DNA of 64,000 nucleotides, taken from NCBI GenBank assembly GCA_964235495.1, contig CAXSAX010000003.1:57995-121994 (forward strand), read 5' to 3'. Shown here one piece after another: positions 1-8,067 of the stretch. Numbering within the stretch: the stretch's first letter is position 1; each line of letters begins with the position of its first letter. This DNA comes from LMUY01 sp964235495 (GTDB taxonomy: Bacteria; Pseudomonadota; Alphaproteobacteria; Acetobacterales; Acetobacteraceae). The translations under genes and the position numbers were made by a program. The notes below the pieces were generated by a model. It ran no database searches, was not told where the DNA came from, and saw only the letters and a program-made list of their open reading frames with translations.

Positions 1-1454
1 ATCGTGGCGCGCAGGGCGATCACGCTGCGGCCCTGCGCTGCCAGGTTGACATAGGTGGAGCCGCTGAGCTGCACCAGGGTGAAGAACGAGCTGCCGCCGC
101 CGAACGGTTCCGTCGGCGTCACCGCGAGCTTGGCCTTGATGCCGTGCACCGGGTTGAACAGCCCGTCCGGCCCCGTGCTGTCGTAGGTCAGGCCGAGCGG
201 CAGCTGCGCCAGCTCGTAGCTTTGCGTAACCCCTTCCTGGGTCACCCGCTCCTGCACGCCGTTCACCCCCACCGAGCCGCTCAGCAGGTCGGTCAGCTTG
301 CGGCTGAGAGCTACCCCGGCCAGCACTGCCTTGCGGCTGTAGGCATACAGGTTCTCTTTCAAGTAGGCCGCGTTCCAGGCGAGCGTCTGGTCGCGCCGCT
401 GCCAGTCCGGCTGGATGAAGCCGACCGTGAAGTCGTAGCCGGGCGCCTTGATCTCAGCGTTGGTCTCCGCCTGGGTCAGCAACGCGCCGAAGGTCAGCGT
501 CTCCGCATTGCCGAACACGTTGCGGTAGGCGAAGGTGGCGCCCCCCGTGGCTCCCGTGTCGGTGGAATAGGCCGCGTTGAACGTGATGGCGTGGCGCGGG
601 CCCTCCACGACCTTGAAGGTCAGCGGAATGCTGCCGTCCGGCGCCAGGTGGTCCGGGATGGCGGCGTTCACCGAGGAGAACACGCCGCTGGCCGCCAGGT
701 CCTGCCGCGCCCGCTCGATCGCCGCCGGGTCGTACTGCTCGCCCGGGTGCACCGTCAGCCGGCGGCGGACGTAGCTGTCGTTGGTCCTCTTCAGCCCGTC
801 CACCGTGATGGCGCCAAGATCAACGCGCGGCCCCGGGTCGGCGTGGAAGGTGACGTCGATCACGTGCTCGCCCGGCGTTTCCACCGCATCCGGGTCGCTC
901 ACCTTGGCGAGCGCGTGGCCGGTCTCTTGCAACGCCGCCAGCAGCTTGCCCTGCGCGGCCAGCACGGCGGACGCGACTGCCGGGTCGCCCGACGCGATGC
1001 CGAGCTTGGCCTGGTCTGCAGCCGACACGGGCCCGTCCACCACCACCCGGCGCAGGTGGAACAGCGGGCCGCGCTCCACCGCCACGCTCACCGTGGCGGC
1101 TGACCCGGCAGGCTTGGCAGCCAGCGCGTCCGGCAGCGCCGGGTCATCCACCGCCCGCCCGTCGATCTGCACCGTCACCTTGCCGCCGTAGTAGCCGAAG
1201 CTAGTCAGCGCGGTTTGCAGCCGACCCACATCCCCCTGCGCCCGGGTGACGAGGGCGAACGGCCCCACTGGGGCGCTCTTCTGCAACGAAAGCAGGGAGG
1301 AGCTACCCTTGAGCGCCGCATCGATCGCGCCGTCCCCGGTCGGCGTGATGGCGACGGTGTAAGGCTGCGGGTCGGCGGCGCGCGCGCCCAATGGGGCGAG
1401 GATGCCGGCTGCGACCAGGAAGGCCGTGCGTTGGAAGGGGCGGCCGCGCTGCAT
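1..1454 (-). CDS. tamA: Outer-membrane translocation and assembly module protein TamA (N-terminal part, gene runs off the window)
   Basis: Reading leftward from an ATG at 1454, the frame stays open to the window edge, giving about 484 codons. The protein starts with a signal peptide (MQRGRPFQRTAFLVAAG, ending near ARA-ADPQ), followed by POTRA-like segments such as LTSFGYYGGKVTVQIDG. This N-terminal layout is that of BamA/TamA-type (Omp85) proteins of about 600 residues. Family members fold into an outer-membrane barrel with periplasmic POTRA domains and help insert autotransporters, working with inner-membrane TamB. The 3' end, most of the barrel and any tamB lie outside the window. BamA is less likely because no five-POTRA length is evident. 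plsC is divergent, 104 bp away. Confidence 0.8.
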   Translation of the reverse strand, partial: MQRGRPFQRTAFLVAAGILAPLGARAADPQPYTVAITPTGDGAIDAALKGSSSLLSLQKSAPVGPFALVTRAQGDVGRLQTALTSFGYYGGKVTVQIDGRAVDDPALPDALAAKPAGSAATVSVAVERGPLFHLRRVVVDGPVSAADQAKLGIASGDPAVASAVLAAQGKLLAALQETGHALAKVSDPDAVETPGEHVIDVTFHADPGPRVDLGAITVDGLKRTNDSYVRRRLTVHPGEQYDPAAIERARQDLAASGVFSSVNAAIPDHLAPDGSIPLTFKVVEGPRHAITFNAAYSTDTGATGGATFAYRNVFGNAETLTFGALLTQAETNAEIKAPGYDFTVGFIQPDWQRRDQTLAWNAAYLKENLYAYSRKAVLAGVALSRKLTDLLSGSVGVNGVQERVTQEGVTQSYELAQLPLGLTYDSTGPDGLFNPVHGIKAKLAVTPTEPFGGGSSFFTLVQLSGSTYVNLAAQGRSVIALRAT

Positions 1455-1558
1455 GGCGCGAGCTTATAGGGGTCGCGTCGCGCATTGTCCCGTGCCGCGG
1501 CCAGGCGTATGCGGCTGCCATGCCAGCCGAATGGAGCCTCCACCGCACCCGCCGCCCC

Positions 1559-2437
1559 ATGCTGTCGCGCTCTTCCCTCCCATTCGGCCCAGACGCACGC
1601 AAAAGTGTATTATGGCCGGATCGCCCGTCACGTGCGACCCAGATATTGGGCGGCGTGCGGGTGGTGCGCCGGGGCGTCGCGGCGCTGGCCTGGACGCTGG
1701 CCGCCTGCGCCGTGCAGGCGGCGCTGCTGCTGCTGCCGGGGCGGCCGAAGATGGTGTTCGCGCGGCTCTACTGGTCGGTGTTCGCCCGGCTGATCGGGCT
1801 GCGGGTGCGCTTGGTCGGCACACCTGCCAGCGGGACGGGCCGGCGCGTCATCTACGCGGCCAACCACTGCTCCTGGCTGGACATCCTGGCGCTGGGCGGC
1901 CGGCTGGAGGCGTGCTTCGTGTCCAAGGGCGAAGTGGCCAATTGGCCCGGCGTCAGCCTGGTGGCACGGCTGGGCCGCACCGTGTTCGTCAGCCGCACCC
2001 GCGGCGCCACCGGGCGGGAGCGCGATGCCATGCGCGCCCGCCTTGCTGCCGGGGATGATCTGCTGTTGTTTCCGGAAGGCACCAGCTCAGATGGCTGCCG
2101 GGTGATGCCGTTCCGCTCGGCCTTCTTCTCCGTGGCTGAGGGCGATAACCCGCCGCTGATCCAGCCGGTGTCCGTGGCCTACGACCGTCTGGCTGGCCTG
2201 CCAACACGGCGCAGCACCCGCGCCATGTTCGCTTGGTACGGCGACATGGACCTTTCCAGCCATTTCTGGCGGCTCGCGCAGGGCCGTGGCATGCGGGTGA
2301 CGGTGCTGCTGCACCCGCCGCTGGACCCACGCAACTTCCCCAACCGCAAGCAGCTGGCCCAGGCTACCTGGGACGCAGTAGCCGCCGCCGCCGCCGCCAT
2401 GCGGCAGGATCGTGAAGAGCGCGTCATACTCCATTGA
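1559..2437 (+). CDS. plsC: 1-acyl-sn-glycerol-3-phosphate acyltransferase (PlsC family)
   Basis: A 292-residue membrane-associated acyltransferase that should transfer an acyl chain to lysophosphatidic acid or a related lysolipid in phospholipid synthesis. The catalytic motif NHCSWLD (family pattern NHx4D) lies about 100 residues in, and the second block FPEGTSS follows about 70 residues later. A hydrophobic segment (AALAWTLAACAVQAALLLL) near the N-terminus anchors it. I chose ATG 1559; the frame is open further upstream to 1391, but that extension is Arg/Pro-rich and overlaps the tamA start. A PlsC-family ornithine-lipid acyltransferase (OlsA) is possible. It stands alone, divergent from tamA and convergent with the exosortase gene. 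Confidence 0.85.
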   Translation: MLSRSSLPFGPDARKSVLWPDRPSRATQILGGVRVVRRGVAALAWTLAACAVQAALLLLPGRPKMVFARLYWSVFARLIGLRVRLVGTPASGTGRRVIYAANHCSWLDILALGGRLEACFVSKGEVANWPGVSLVARLGRTVFVSRTRGATGRERDAMRARLAAGDDLLLFPEGTSSDGCRVMPFRSAFFSVAEGDNPPLIQPVSVAYDRLAGLPTRRSTRAMFAWYGDMDLSSHFWRLAQGRGMRVTVLLHPPLDPRNFPNRKQLAQATWDAVAAAAAAMRQDREERVILH

Positions 2438-2574
2438 GGCCGCTAGACGCCTCATTCTCGGCGGTCTTGGAAAGTAAGGGAAGGCGACGGGCCTTTGTAG
2501 AGCGTGACTGGATCAGCTCAGGGCTTTGGGGCGCCAGCAGGGTCCAGCATAGGAGGCGTTCCAGAGGGCTCCGC

Positions 2575-4059
2575 TCACTGGGAGGCGGTGGTGAGTGCCG
2601 CCATCTGCGCGGACAGCCCGGCCGCGTTGGCGCGCCGCAGCCAGTCCCGCACAGCCCTCCCGTTGCTGGCCTCGGCCACAAGCAGGATCACCGCCGGGTC
2701 CATGCCGGCCAGACTCTCGCCCGCCTGCCGCAACCGACCGCGTAGGCCGCTCCCCAATGGTTCCCCGCCGGCCCACAGCGCCGACCCGAATGCCTGGTGC
2801 AGCTTGACCGATGCCGTGCCCTGCCAGCCCGGCGCCTCGGCGTCCTGAAGGGTGAAGCTGTCCACGTCCTCGCCGTACAACGCCGTCAGGCTGCGTTGGG
2901 CGGCCAGCAGAGCCATCGGATTGGTGCGGGGCGGGAAGGCGACCGCCAGCACCTGTATTCCCCCTTGGCATGTGAAGACGCGCCGGGTCGCCCCGACATC
3001 GGACAGGGCGGCCTCGCCCTGCTCCCACACGCGGCTGGACGGCTCGCAACCGGCGATGGCGCTCGGCGCGGTCACGGCTTGGCGCGCCGCGGCCCGGTCC
3101 AGCCCGCCTGCCAGCAGCGGGCCGGCGGCGGCCAGCACGCCGAGGGCGGTGGCGGCCAGTACCATGCGGCGACCGGGCAGGTCAGGCTGGGGCACGGGAA
3201 GCAGGCGCTGCCGCCGGGTGTCCTGGCGGAACGGTAGGCCCGCGACGATCAGCAGCAGCAATACGAGGGAAAAGAACAGCCAACCGTAGATGATGTGGTC
3301 GGCGGCGGCCGCCTCCGCGCTGCCCACCCAGTGCCCGGCTGCCACGATGCCGAGCGCGCGCACGCCGTTGGCCAGGACCGCCAGCACCACGCAAGCCGCC
3401 ACGAACGCCACCCGCCGGAGCAGGCCGTGATACAGCGTGAAGGCATACAGCACGCCGAACGCCACCGCCGCGATCAGGAAGCGCAACCCGGCGCAGGCCT
3501 CCGCGACGTAGAACACGCCTTCCGGAATTTCGATGGTGTAGCCGTCCGAGTAGTTCGCAATGTGCAGCAGGTTCAGCCCTCGCACCACGAACCCGGCGGT
3601 GAAGCCCTGCAGCGGCGCCGTCAGGAACGCGCCGAACGGCACCAGGAACACCAGGTAAGTCAGCGGGGCGGCGAAGGCGCGCACCATCGCCCAACCCAGC
3701 ACCGTCAGCGCGAGCAGCTCGGCGCAGGCCAGCGCCACAAACTGCCGCCCCTCCATGATCCCCAGCCGCTCGGCCACCAGCCAAGCAGCCGTTAGCGGTG
3801 CTGCCAGCAGGACCGCCCATGGCAGCGGGCGCACCGCGACGGCGGCCACCCGCTCCCGCCGCTCCCAGACCAGCCAGGCGGCGATCGGCAGCACCAAAAA
3901 GCAATGGTTGTAGGCAGTGGACACGGACCAGACCGACACCGCCGCGGCCACTTCCTGATGGAATGCCAGGCCGAGCAGCCCCAGCCCCAGCCCCAGCGCC
4001 GGCATAGCCATGCGCAGGCGCTGCGCGGTGGGCGCCGCCAGGCCGGCCTGGGCGCTCAT
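2575..4059 (-). CDS. xrtA: Exosortase A with fused EpsI-like C-terminal domain
   Basis: A 494-residue polytopic inner-membrane transpeptidase-like enzyme that by family knowledge cleaves PEP-CTERM sorting signals. The exosortase triad is visible: Cys189 in AEACAGLRFL, Arg234 in ANGVRALGI and His255 in HIIYGW, each at or near a membrane segment. About eight hydrophobic helices fill residues 15-275. After one more helix (near 300-320), residues 320-494 form a soluble domain resembling EpsI, notably WAGGEPLGSGLRGRLRQAG. It matches the exosortase A (TIGR03109) type, which often carries EpsI as a fusion. The start ATG overlaps the previous gene's stop (ATGA). It is the last gene of the nine-gene operon. 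Confidence 0.93.
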   Translation of the reverse strand: MSAQAGLAAPTAQRLRMAMPALGLGLGLLGLAFHQEVAAAVSVWSVSTAYNHCFLVLPIAAWLVWERRERVAAVAVRPLPWAVLLAAPLTAAWLVAERLGIMEGRQFVALACAELLALTVLGWAMVRAFAAPLTYLVFLVPFGAFLTAPLQGFTAGFVVRGLNLLHIANYSDGYTIEIPEGVFYVAEACAGLRFLIAAVAFGVLYAFTLYHGLLRRVAFVAACVVLAVLANGVRALGIVAAGHWVGSAEAAAADHIIYGWLFFSLVLLLLIVAGLPFRQDTRRQRLLPVPQPDLPGRRMVLAATALGVLAAAGPLLAGGLDRAAARQAVTAPSAIAGCEPSSRVWEQGEAALSDVGATRRVFTCQGGIQVLAVAFPPRTNPMALLAAQRSLTALYGEDVDSFTLQDAEAPGWQGTASVKLHQAFGSALWAGGEPLGSGLRGRLRQAGESLAGMDPAVILLVAEASNGRAVRDWLRRANAAGLSAQMAALTTASQ

Positions 4060-5243
4060 GCCGCCATCAGCCGATCCAGCCGTTGCAGCGTGGCGGACCA
4101 GGAATAGGTGCGCTCGACTGTGGCGCGAGCCGCAGCGCCCAGGCCGGCATGGCCGCCCTCCAACACCTCAACCGCCCGCTCCGCCATGGCGTCCGGCTGC
4201 TCCGCGACCAGCAGGTCGTGGCCCGGCTCCGCCCGCAGGCCTTCCAGCGCCTGGGGGGATACAAGCACCGGCCGAGCCATCGCCATCGCCTCCAACACCT
4301 TATTCTGGATGCCGCGGGCGATCCGCAGCGGCGCCACGGCCAGGGCGGCATGGGCCATGTAGGGGCGGATGTCGGCCACCCGGCCGGCCACGGACACGCC
4401 GGGCAACGCGGCCAGTGCCTGCACCGCCGAGCTCGGGCTAGCGCCCACGATGTGAAAGCTGGCCGCGGGATGGCGCGCCCGCACCAGCGGCAGCACGGCG
4501 CGGGCGAAGAACTCCACCGCGTCCACGTTCGGGCGGTAGTCCATCGTGCCGGTGAACACGATGGCGGAGTGGTCCGAGTAGGGCGATGGCCCGGCATGGG
4601 CCGCGGAGAAGTACTCCAAATCGACGCCGTTCTCCACCCAGCCCGCCCGCCCCCGGCTCTCCGGCGCCAGGGCCACGAAACGGCAGCATTCGTCCTCCGA
4701 GACGAACAGGGTGTGGCCGAACCAAGCGGCAACCCGGCGCTCATAGGCCAGCAAGGTGCGGCCCTCGCGCGCCCAGACCAGCCGCATCGGCGTGCGGGCC
4801 TGCTGCGCGTAAGTGGCCCATTTCTCGGAGTCGACGTCCACCATGTCCATGATCGCGGTGGTCGCCCCATGGTGCATCACGTACTGGGCCATGGCGGAGG
4901 AGAACACGAACACGCGCCCGACCGTCCCCGACCGCAGCTTGCGGTCCACCCAGGCCTGCAAGCCCGGGTGATGGAAATAGTCGAGCGTCAGCGGACGGCC
5001 GGGGCGCAGCCGGGCCAGCGCATGCAAACGCTGGCTGCGCTTGCCGATGCTTGGACATTCCACGCTGGCGCAGAGCTGGCGCAGCCGGGGGAGGTGGACG
5101 AGGTCCGCCGGATCGTCGGCAAGGCAACCGAGATGTACGCGGTGGGTTTGCGCCAGGTGACGCAGCATATGCCAGGCGCGGATCTTGTCACCCTTGTCCG
5201 GCGGGTAAGGGATGCGGTGGCAAAGGAACAGCAGATCCTGCAC
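4056..5243 (-). CDS. XrtA-associated sugar transferase (TIGR03087 type, GT4 fold)
   Basis: A 395-residue cytoplasmic glycosyltransferase. The N-terminal LLFLCHRIPYPPDKGDKIR block is the hallmark of the TIGR03087 family, found next to exosortase A genes. The C-terminal half carries the GT4 nucleotide-sugar lobe (IVFTGTMDYRPNVDAVEFF; APLRIARGIQNKVLEAMAMARPVL). The acceptor and sugar are unknown; a role in assembling the exopolysaccharide repeat unit is inferred. Translation probably starts at GTG 5243, four bases after the FemAB stop, and the stop overlaps the xrtA ATG, so the three genes are translationally coupled. Confidence 0.9.
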   Translation of the reverse strand: MQDLLFLCHRIPYPPDKGDKIRAWHMLRHLAQTHRVHLGCLADDPADLVHLPRLRQLCASVECPSIGKRSQRLHALARLRPGRPLTLDYFHHPGLQAWVDRKLRSGTVGRVFVFSSAMAQYVMHHGATTAIMDMVDVDSEKWATYAQQARTPMRLVWAREGRTLLAYERRVAAWFGHTLFVSEDECCRFVALAPESRGRAGWVENGVDLEYFSAAHAGPSPYSDHSAIVFTGTMDYRPNVDAVEFFARAVLPLVRARHPAASFHIVGASPSSAVQALAALPGVSVAGRVADIRPYMAHAALAVAPLRIARGIQNKVLEAMAMARPVLVSPQALEGLRAEPGHDLLVAEQPDAMAERAVEVLEGGHAGLGAAARATVERTYSWSATLQRLDRLMAA

Positions 5244-5247
5244 CGGA

Positions 5248-6288
5248 TTAGCCGATGCCGCGCACGATGGGCGGCCCGATCAGCTTGGCCACCGGCAGCG
5301 GCAGCTTCTTCCAGGCGGCGATGAACAGCCGGTATTTCGGGTTGAGCGGGTTATGGTCCGGCAAGGACGCGCCCGGGCGCAGCAGGTAGCGGTAGTGCAG
5401 CGCCGCCGGGTCGAAGCCGAGGTTCTTCTTGAAGGCGAACGCGCCGGTGCCGACCTTGCTGCGGCCGAAGTCGAACAGCCGGCAGCCGCGCTCGCCGGCC
5501 CGGCGCATGACCTCCCAGTACATGAAGTCGTTGGCGGCCCGGGTGCGCGCCGCCGCCGTGCCGCCGCCGTAGTACGGCAGCACCTCGTCGCGGAAGCTGA
5601 AGTTCAGCACGGAGGCGAGCGGGCGGCCGTCGTCCAGCACCGTCAGCACGTCCGCCTGGTCGCCGAACACGTCCCGCAGCACCTGGAAGTAGCGGCGGGA
5701 GAACACGGGCGTGCCGAGGTTGCGCACGCTCTCGGCGTAGATGGCGTGCAGCCTGTCCACGCCGTCGTCCTGCACCGCTTGCAGTCCGTTCTGGATGCCC
5801 TTGCGCACCACCGCCCGCTGCTTGCGCGGGATCGCCTTCAGGTTGGCTTCCGCATCAGCCACGATGGACTTGCGGAACGTGACGTAAAGCTGGTCCGCGC
5901 GCGACACCCAGCCTTCGCGTTCCGGCTCCGGATGCAGGAAGCGGAACTCCAGGGAGGGCACGCCGGTGCGGCGCAGCAGCGCCGCGGCATGGTCGGCCAG
6001 CGCGTCCGCGCTCTCGGCGTCGGCGGCGAGTGGGCCGCCATAGACGCAGAACGGGTTGGACACGAGCGCCTGGCCGAATAGGCGGCTTCGCACGTGGACC
6101 AGCGGCAGCACGCCGGTGATGGCGCCGTCCCGCTCGGCCAGGACGTAGTGCGTCGGGTGGCCGAAGGCGCGGCCTATGACGCGGCGCCATCCGGCCAAAT
6201 GGAAAAACGTGCCGCCGGGCTGCCCCGTCACGAACGCGTCCCAAGCGGGCTCGGCTGCCGTCTCCAGCGGGCGGCACGTCACGGCCAC
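5248..6288 (-). CDS. FemAB-related GNAT-fold protein of XrtA/PEP-CTERM systems (TIGR03019 type)
   Basis: A protein of about 346 residues with the FemAB/GNAT layout: an early GGTFFHLAGWRRVIGRAFGH segment, a middle region rich in Arg/Lys (IPRKQRAVVRKG), and a conserved C-terminal block DFMYWEVMRRAGERG...FDFGRSKVGTGAFAFKKNLGF. FemAB enzymes transfer amino acids from aminoacyl-tRNA to cell-wall precursors; the substrate of this exosortase-linked branch is not known. The open frame extends upstream to 6384, but that stretch lies inside the deacetylase gene. GTG 6288, four bases after the deacetylase stop and 10 bases after a GGAG, is the better start. Confidence 0.88.
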   Translation of the reverse strand: MAVTCRPLETAAEPAWDAFVTGQPGGTFFHLAGWRRVIGRAFGHPTHYVLAERDGAITGVLPLVHVRSRLFGQALVSNPFCVYGGPLAADAESADALADHAAALLRRTGVPSLEFRFLHPEPEREGWVSRADQLYVTFRKSIVADAEANLKAIPRKQRAVVRKGIQNGLQAVQDDGVDRLHAIYAESVRNLGTPVFSRRYFQVLRDVFGDQADVLTVLDDGRPLASVLNFSFRDEVLPYYGGGTAAARTRAANDFMYWEVMRRAGERGCRLFDFGRSKVGTGAFAFKKNLGFDPAALHYRYLLRPGASLPDHNPLNPKYRLFIAAWKKLPLPVAKLIGPPIVRGIG

Positions 6289-6292
6289 CGGG

Positions 6293-7138
6293 TCAGGACT
6301 CCAGCTGGGGGGCGAAGACGCGCTCCATGCTGTCCCATGCGAAGTCCCGCAGCAGGCGGTCCACCCGGCCGGACATGCGGTCAATGTTCACGTAGTGGCG
6401 GAAGCGGGACATATGACCGGCCCCGGCGATGCGTGGCTGGCCCGGGTCCACCTCCCAGGGATGGAAGTAGAAGATGCCGGGGCGCTGCTCCGCGCGGTTC
6501 AGCCGGTGCAACCCTAGGCGGAACAGCCGGTAGGGCAGAAGCCGGAAATACCCGCCGCCGGAGCACGGCAGGTTGCGCCGCAGCAGCCGCACGGTGGTCA
6601 TCGGCAGCTCCCACAGCGCGCCAGACCCGGGCCGGTAGGGTGCGCGCGGCGCGTCCGGCACGCCGTACAAGTCGTGCCGAATCGGAAACACGCTGGAGCT
6701 GTAGCGGTAGCCCTGGCGTTCGAGTTGCTCGAACGCCCATGGGTTGCGCGGGCCGATGGAGAAGGTGGGGGCGCGATAGCCGGTGACGGACACGCCGCCG
6801 ATGTCCTCCAGCATGCGCCGGGTGCGGCCGACATCCTCGCCGAACTCGGCCGGGGTGAACCGGTGTGCGAGGACGTGGTCGTAGCCGTGGCTGGCCAGCT
6901 CGTGCCCGGCGGCCACGATGCGGCGGACCAGCGCCGGATGCCGCTCCGCCACCCAGCCAAGGGTGAAAAACGTGGCGCGCACCCCCGCATTTGCGAATTG
7001 CTGCAGGATGCGGTCGGTGTTGGCCTCCACCCGGCGCGGCACCCCGTCCCAATCGGCGCGGGGCACGGCGCCGGCGAAAGCCTGCACCTGAAAGTAGTCT
7101 TCCACGTCCACGCTCATCGCGTTGCAGATGGGCTTCAC
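6293..7138 (-). CDS. Polysaccharide deacetylase, DUF3473 / XrtA-associated (TIGR03006 type)
   Basis: A 281-residue NodB-homology carbohydrate esterase. It shows the catalytic-aspartate block MSVDVEDYF (8-16), the zinc-ligand block SHGYDH (83-88), TGYRAPTFSIG, and the typical DUF3473 tail (SGGGYFRLLPYRLFRLGL; FYFHPWEVDPGQPR). It should remove acetyl groups from amino sugars of the exopolysaccharide. No signal peptide is apparent, so site of action is uncertain. The start is GTG 7138, overlapping the ATPase stop as GTGA; ATG 7117 is an alternative. It sits mid-operon between the ATPase and FemAB genes. Confidence 0.92.
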   Translation of the reverse strand: MKPICNAMSVDVEDYFQVQAFAGAVPRADWDGVPRRVEANTDRILQQFANAGVRATFFTLGWVAERHPALVRRIVAAGHELASHGYDHVLAHRFTPAEFGEDVGRTRRMLEDIGGVSVTGYRAPTFSIGPRNPWAFEQLERQGYRYSSSVFPIRHDLYGVPDAPRAPYRPGSGALWELPMTTVRLLRRNLPCSGGGYFRLLPYRLFRLGLHRLNRAEQRPGIFYFHPWEVDPGQPRIAGAGHMSRFRHYVNIDRMSGRVDRLLRDFAWDSMERVFAPQLES

Positions 7139-8055
7139 GACACCGTCGCCCCGAGCAGCTTGAGGATGCCCTGCAGCATTTCGACCCGTGACGCCATGTC
7201 GCTCGCAGGCTGGGCCGGCACGGGCGTTGCCGGCGCTACTTCCTCGCCAACATCCCCGTCCAGCTCCGCCGCGGTCTGCTCCACCATGGCGCCGGTGATC
7301 ACGTCGCTCTCCTCCAGGGCCCCGTGCAGCAGCAGCCGCGAGCATAGCCGGTTGATGCGGCGTGGGATGCCGCTGGTGTGCTGGTGGATGCTGGCAAACG
7401 CCGCGGCCTGCCATGCTGGGCGGCCGTCCCAGCCCACCATTGCCAGGCGGTGCTCCACGTAGGCCTGGGTTTCGGCAAGCGTGAGCGGACCCAGATGGAA
7501 GGACGCCAGCACGCACTGGCGCACTTGGTTCAGCTCGGGCTTGGCTATCGTCTGGCGGAACTCAGGCTGGCCTAGCAGGATGATTTGCAGCAAGGACCGT
7601 GCATCGGCCGTGAGGTTGGAAAGCATCCGCAGCTCCTTCAGCCCCTCGACTGACAGGTTTTGCACCTCATCGATCACCAGCAGCGCCCGGCGGCCCGAGG
7701 CCCGCACCTCGCGCAGCTTCTCCTCCGTCAGGCGGAGCAGCGCCGCCTTGTCCGCTGCAGCTTCCACGCCGAAGCCGCTGGCGACCAAGCGCATCAGGTC
7801 GTCTGCGGACACCCGCGTCGTCATGATGCGGTTCATCACATAGGATGCGGAGTCCAGCCGCGACCACAGCAGCTCAACCAAGGTCGTCTTGCCCGCACCG
7901 ACCTCTCCAGTCACGACGATGAAGCCTTCCTGCTGCTCCAACCCGTAGATCAGGTGCGAGATGGCGCGCGCATGCCCCGTGCTACGGAAGAAGAACCGGC
8001 TGTCTGGCGTCAACTGGAAGGGCAGGCCCGTCAGGCCGTAAAATTGTGCGTACAT
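7135..8055 (-). CDS. XrtA-associated AAA ATPase, ExeA/GspA-like (TIGR03015 type)
   Basis: A 306-residue ATPase beginning MYAQFYGLTGLPFQLTPD, the typical entry of the GspA/ExeA-like exosortase ATPases. Walker A is GEVGAGKTT (50-58) and Walker B LLVIDE (125-130), followed by a sensor segment and a Pro-rich C-terminus. Relatives energise or organise envelope export machinery; the precise role here is unknown. No membrane segment is evident, unlike ExeA. It begins 12 bases after the outer-membrane protein gene and overlaps the deacetylase start, so it is co-transcribed with the secretion genes. Confidence 0.92.
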   Translation of the reverse strand: MYAQFYGLTGLPFQLTPDSRFFFRSTGHARAISHLIYGLEQQEGFIVVTGEVGAGKTTLVELLWSRLDSASYVMNRIMTTRVSADDLMRLVASGFGVEAAADKAALLRLTEEKLREVRASGRRALLVIDEVQNLSVEGLKELRMLSNLTADARSLLQIILLGQPEFRQTIAKPELNQVRQCVLASFHLGPLTLAETQAYVEHRLAMVGWDGRPAWQAAAFASIHQHTSGIPRRINRLCSRLLLHGALEESDVITGAMVEQTAAELDGDVGEEVAPATPVPAQPASDMASRVEMLQGILKLLGATVS

Positions 8056-8067
8056 GGGTATGATCGC

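Noticed and set aside
1391..1558. Longer start for the lysophospholipid acyltransferase
   Set aside because: The added residues are Arg/Pro-rich and overlap the start of the divergent tamA gene; ATG 1559 is more plausible.
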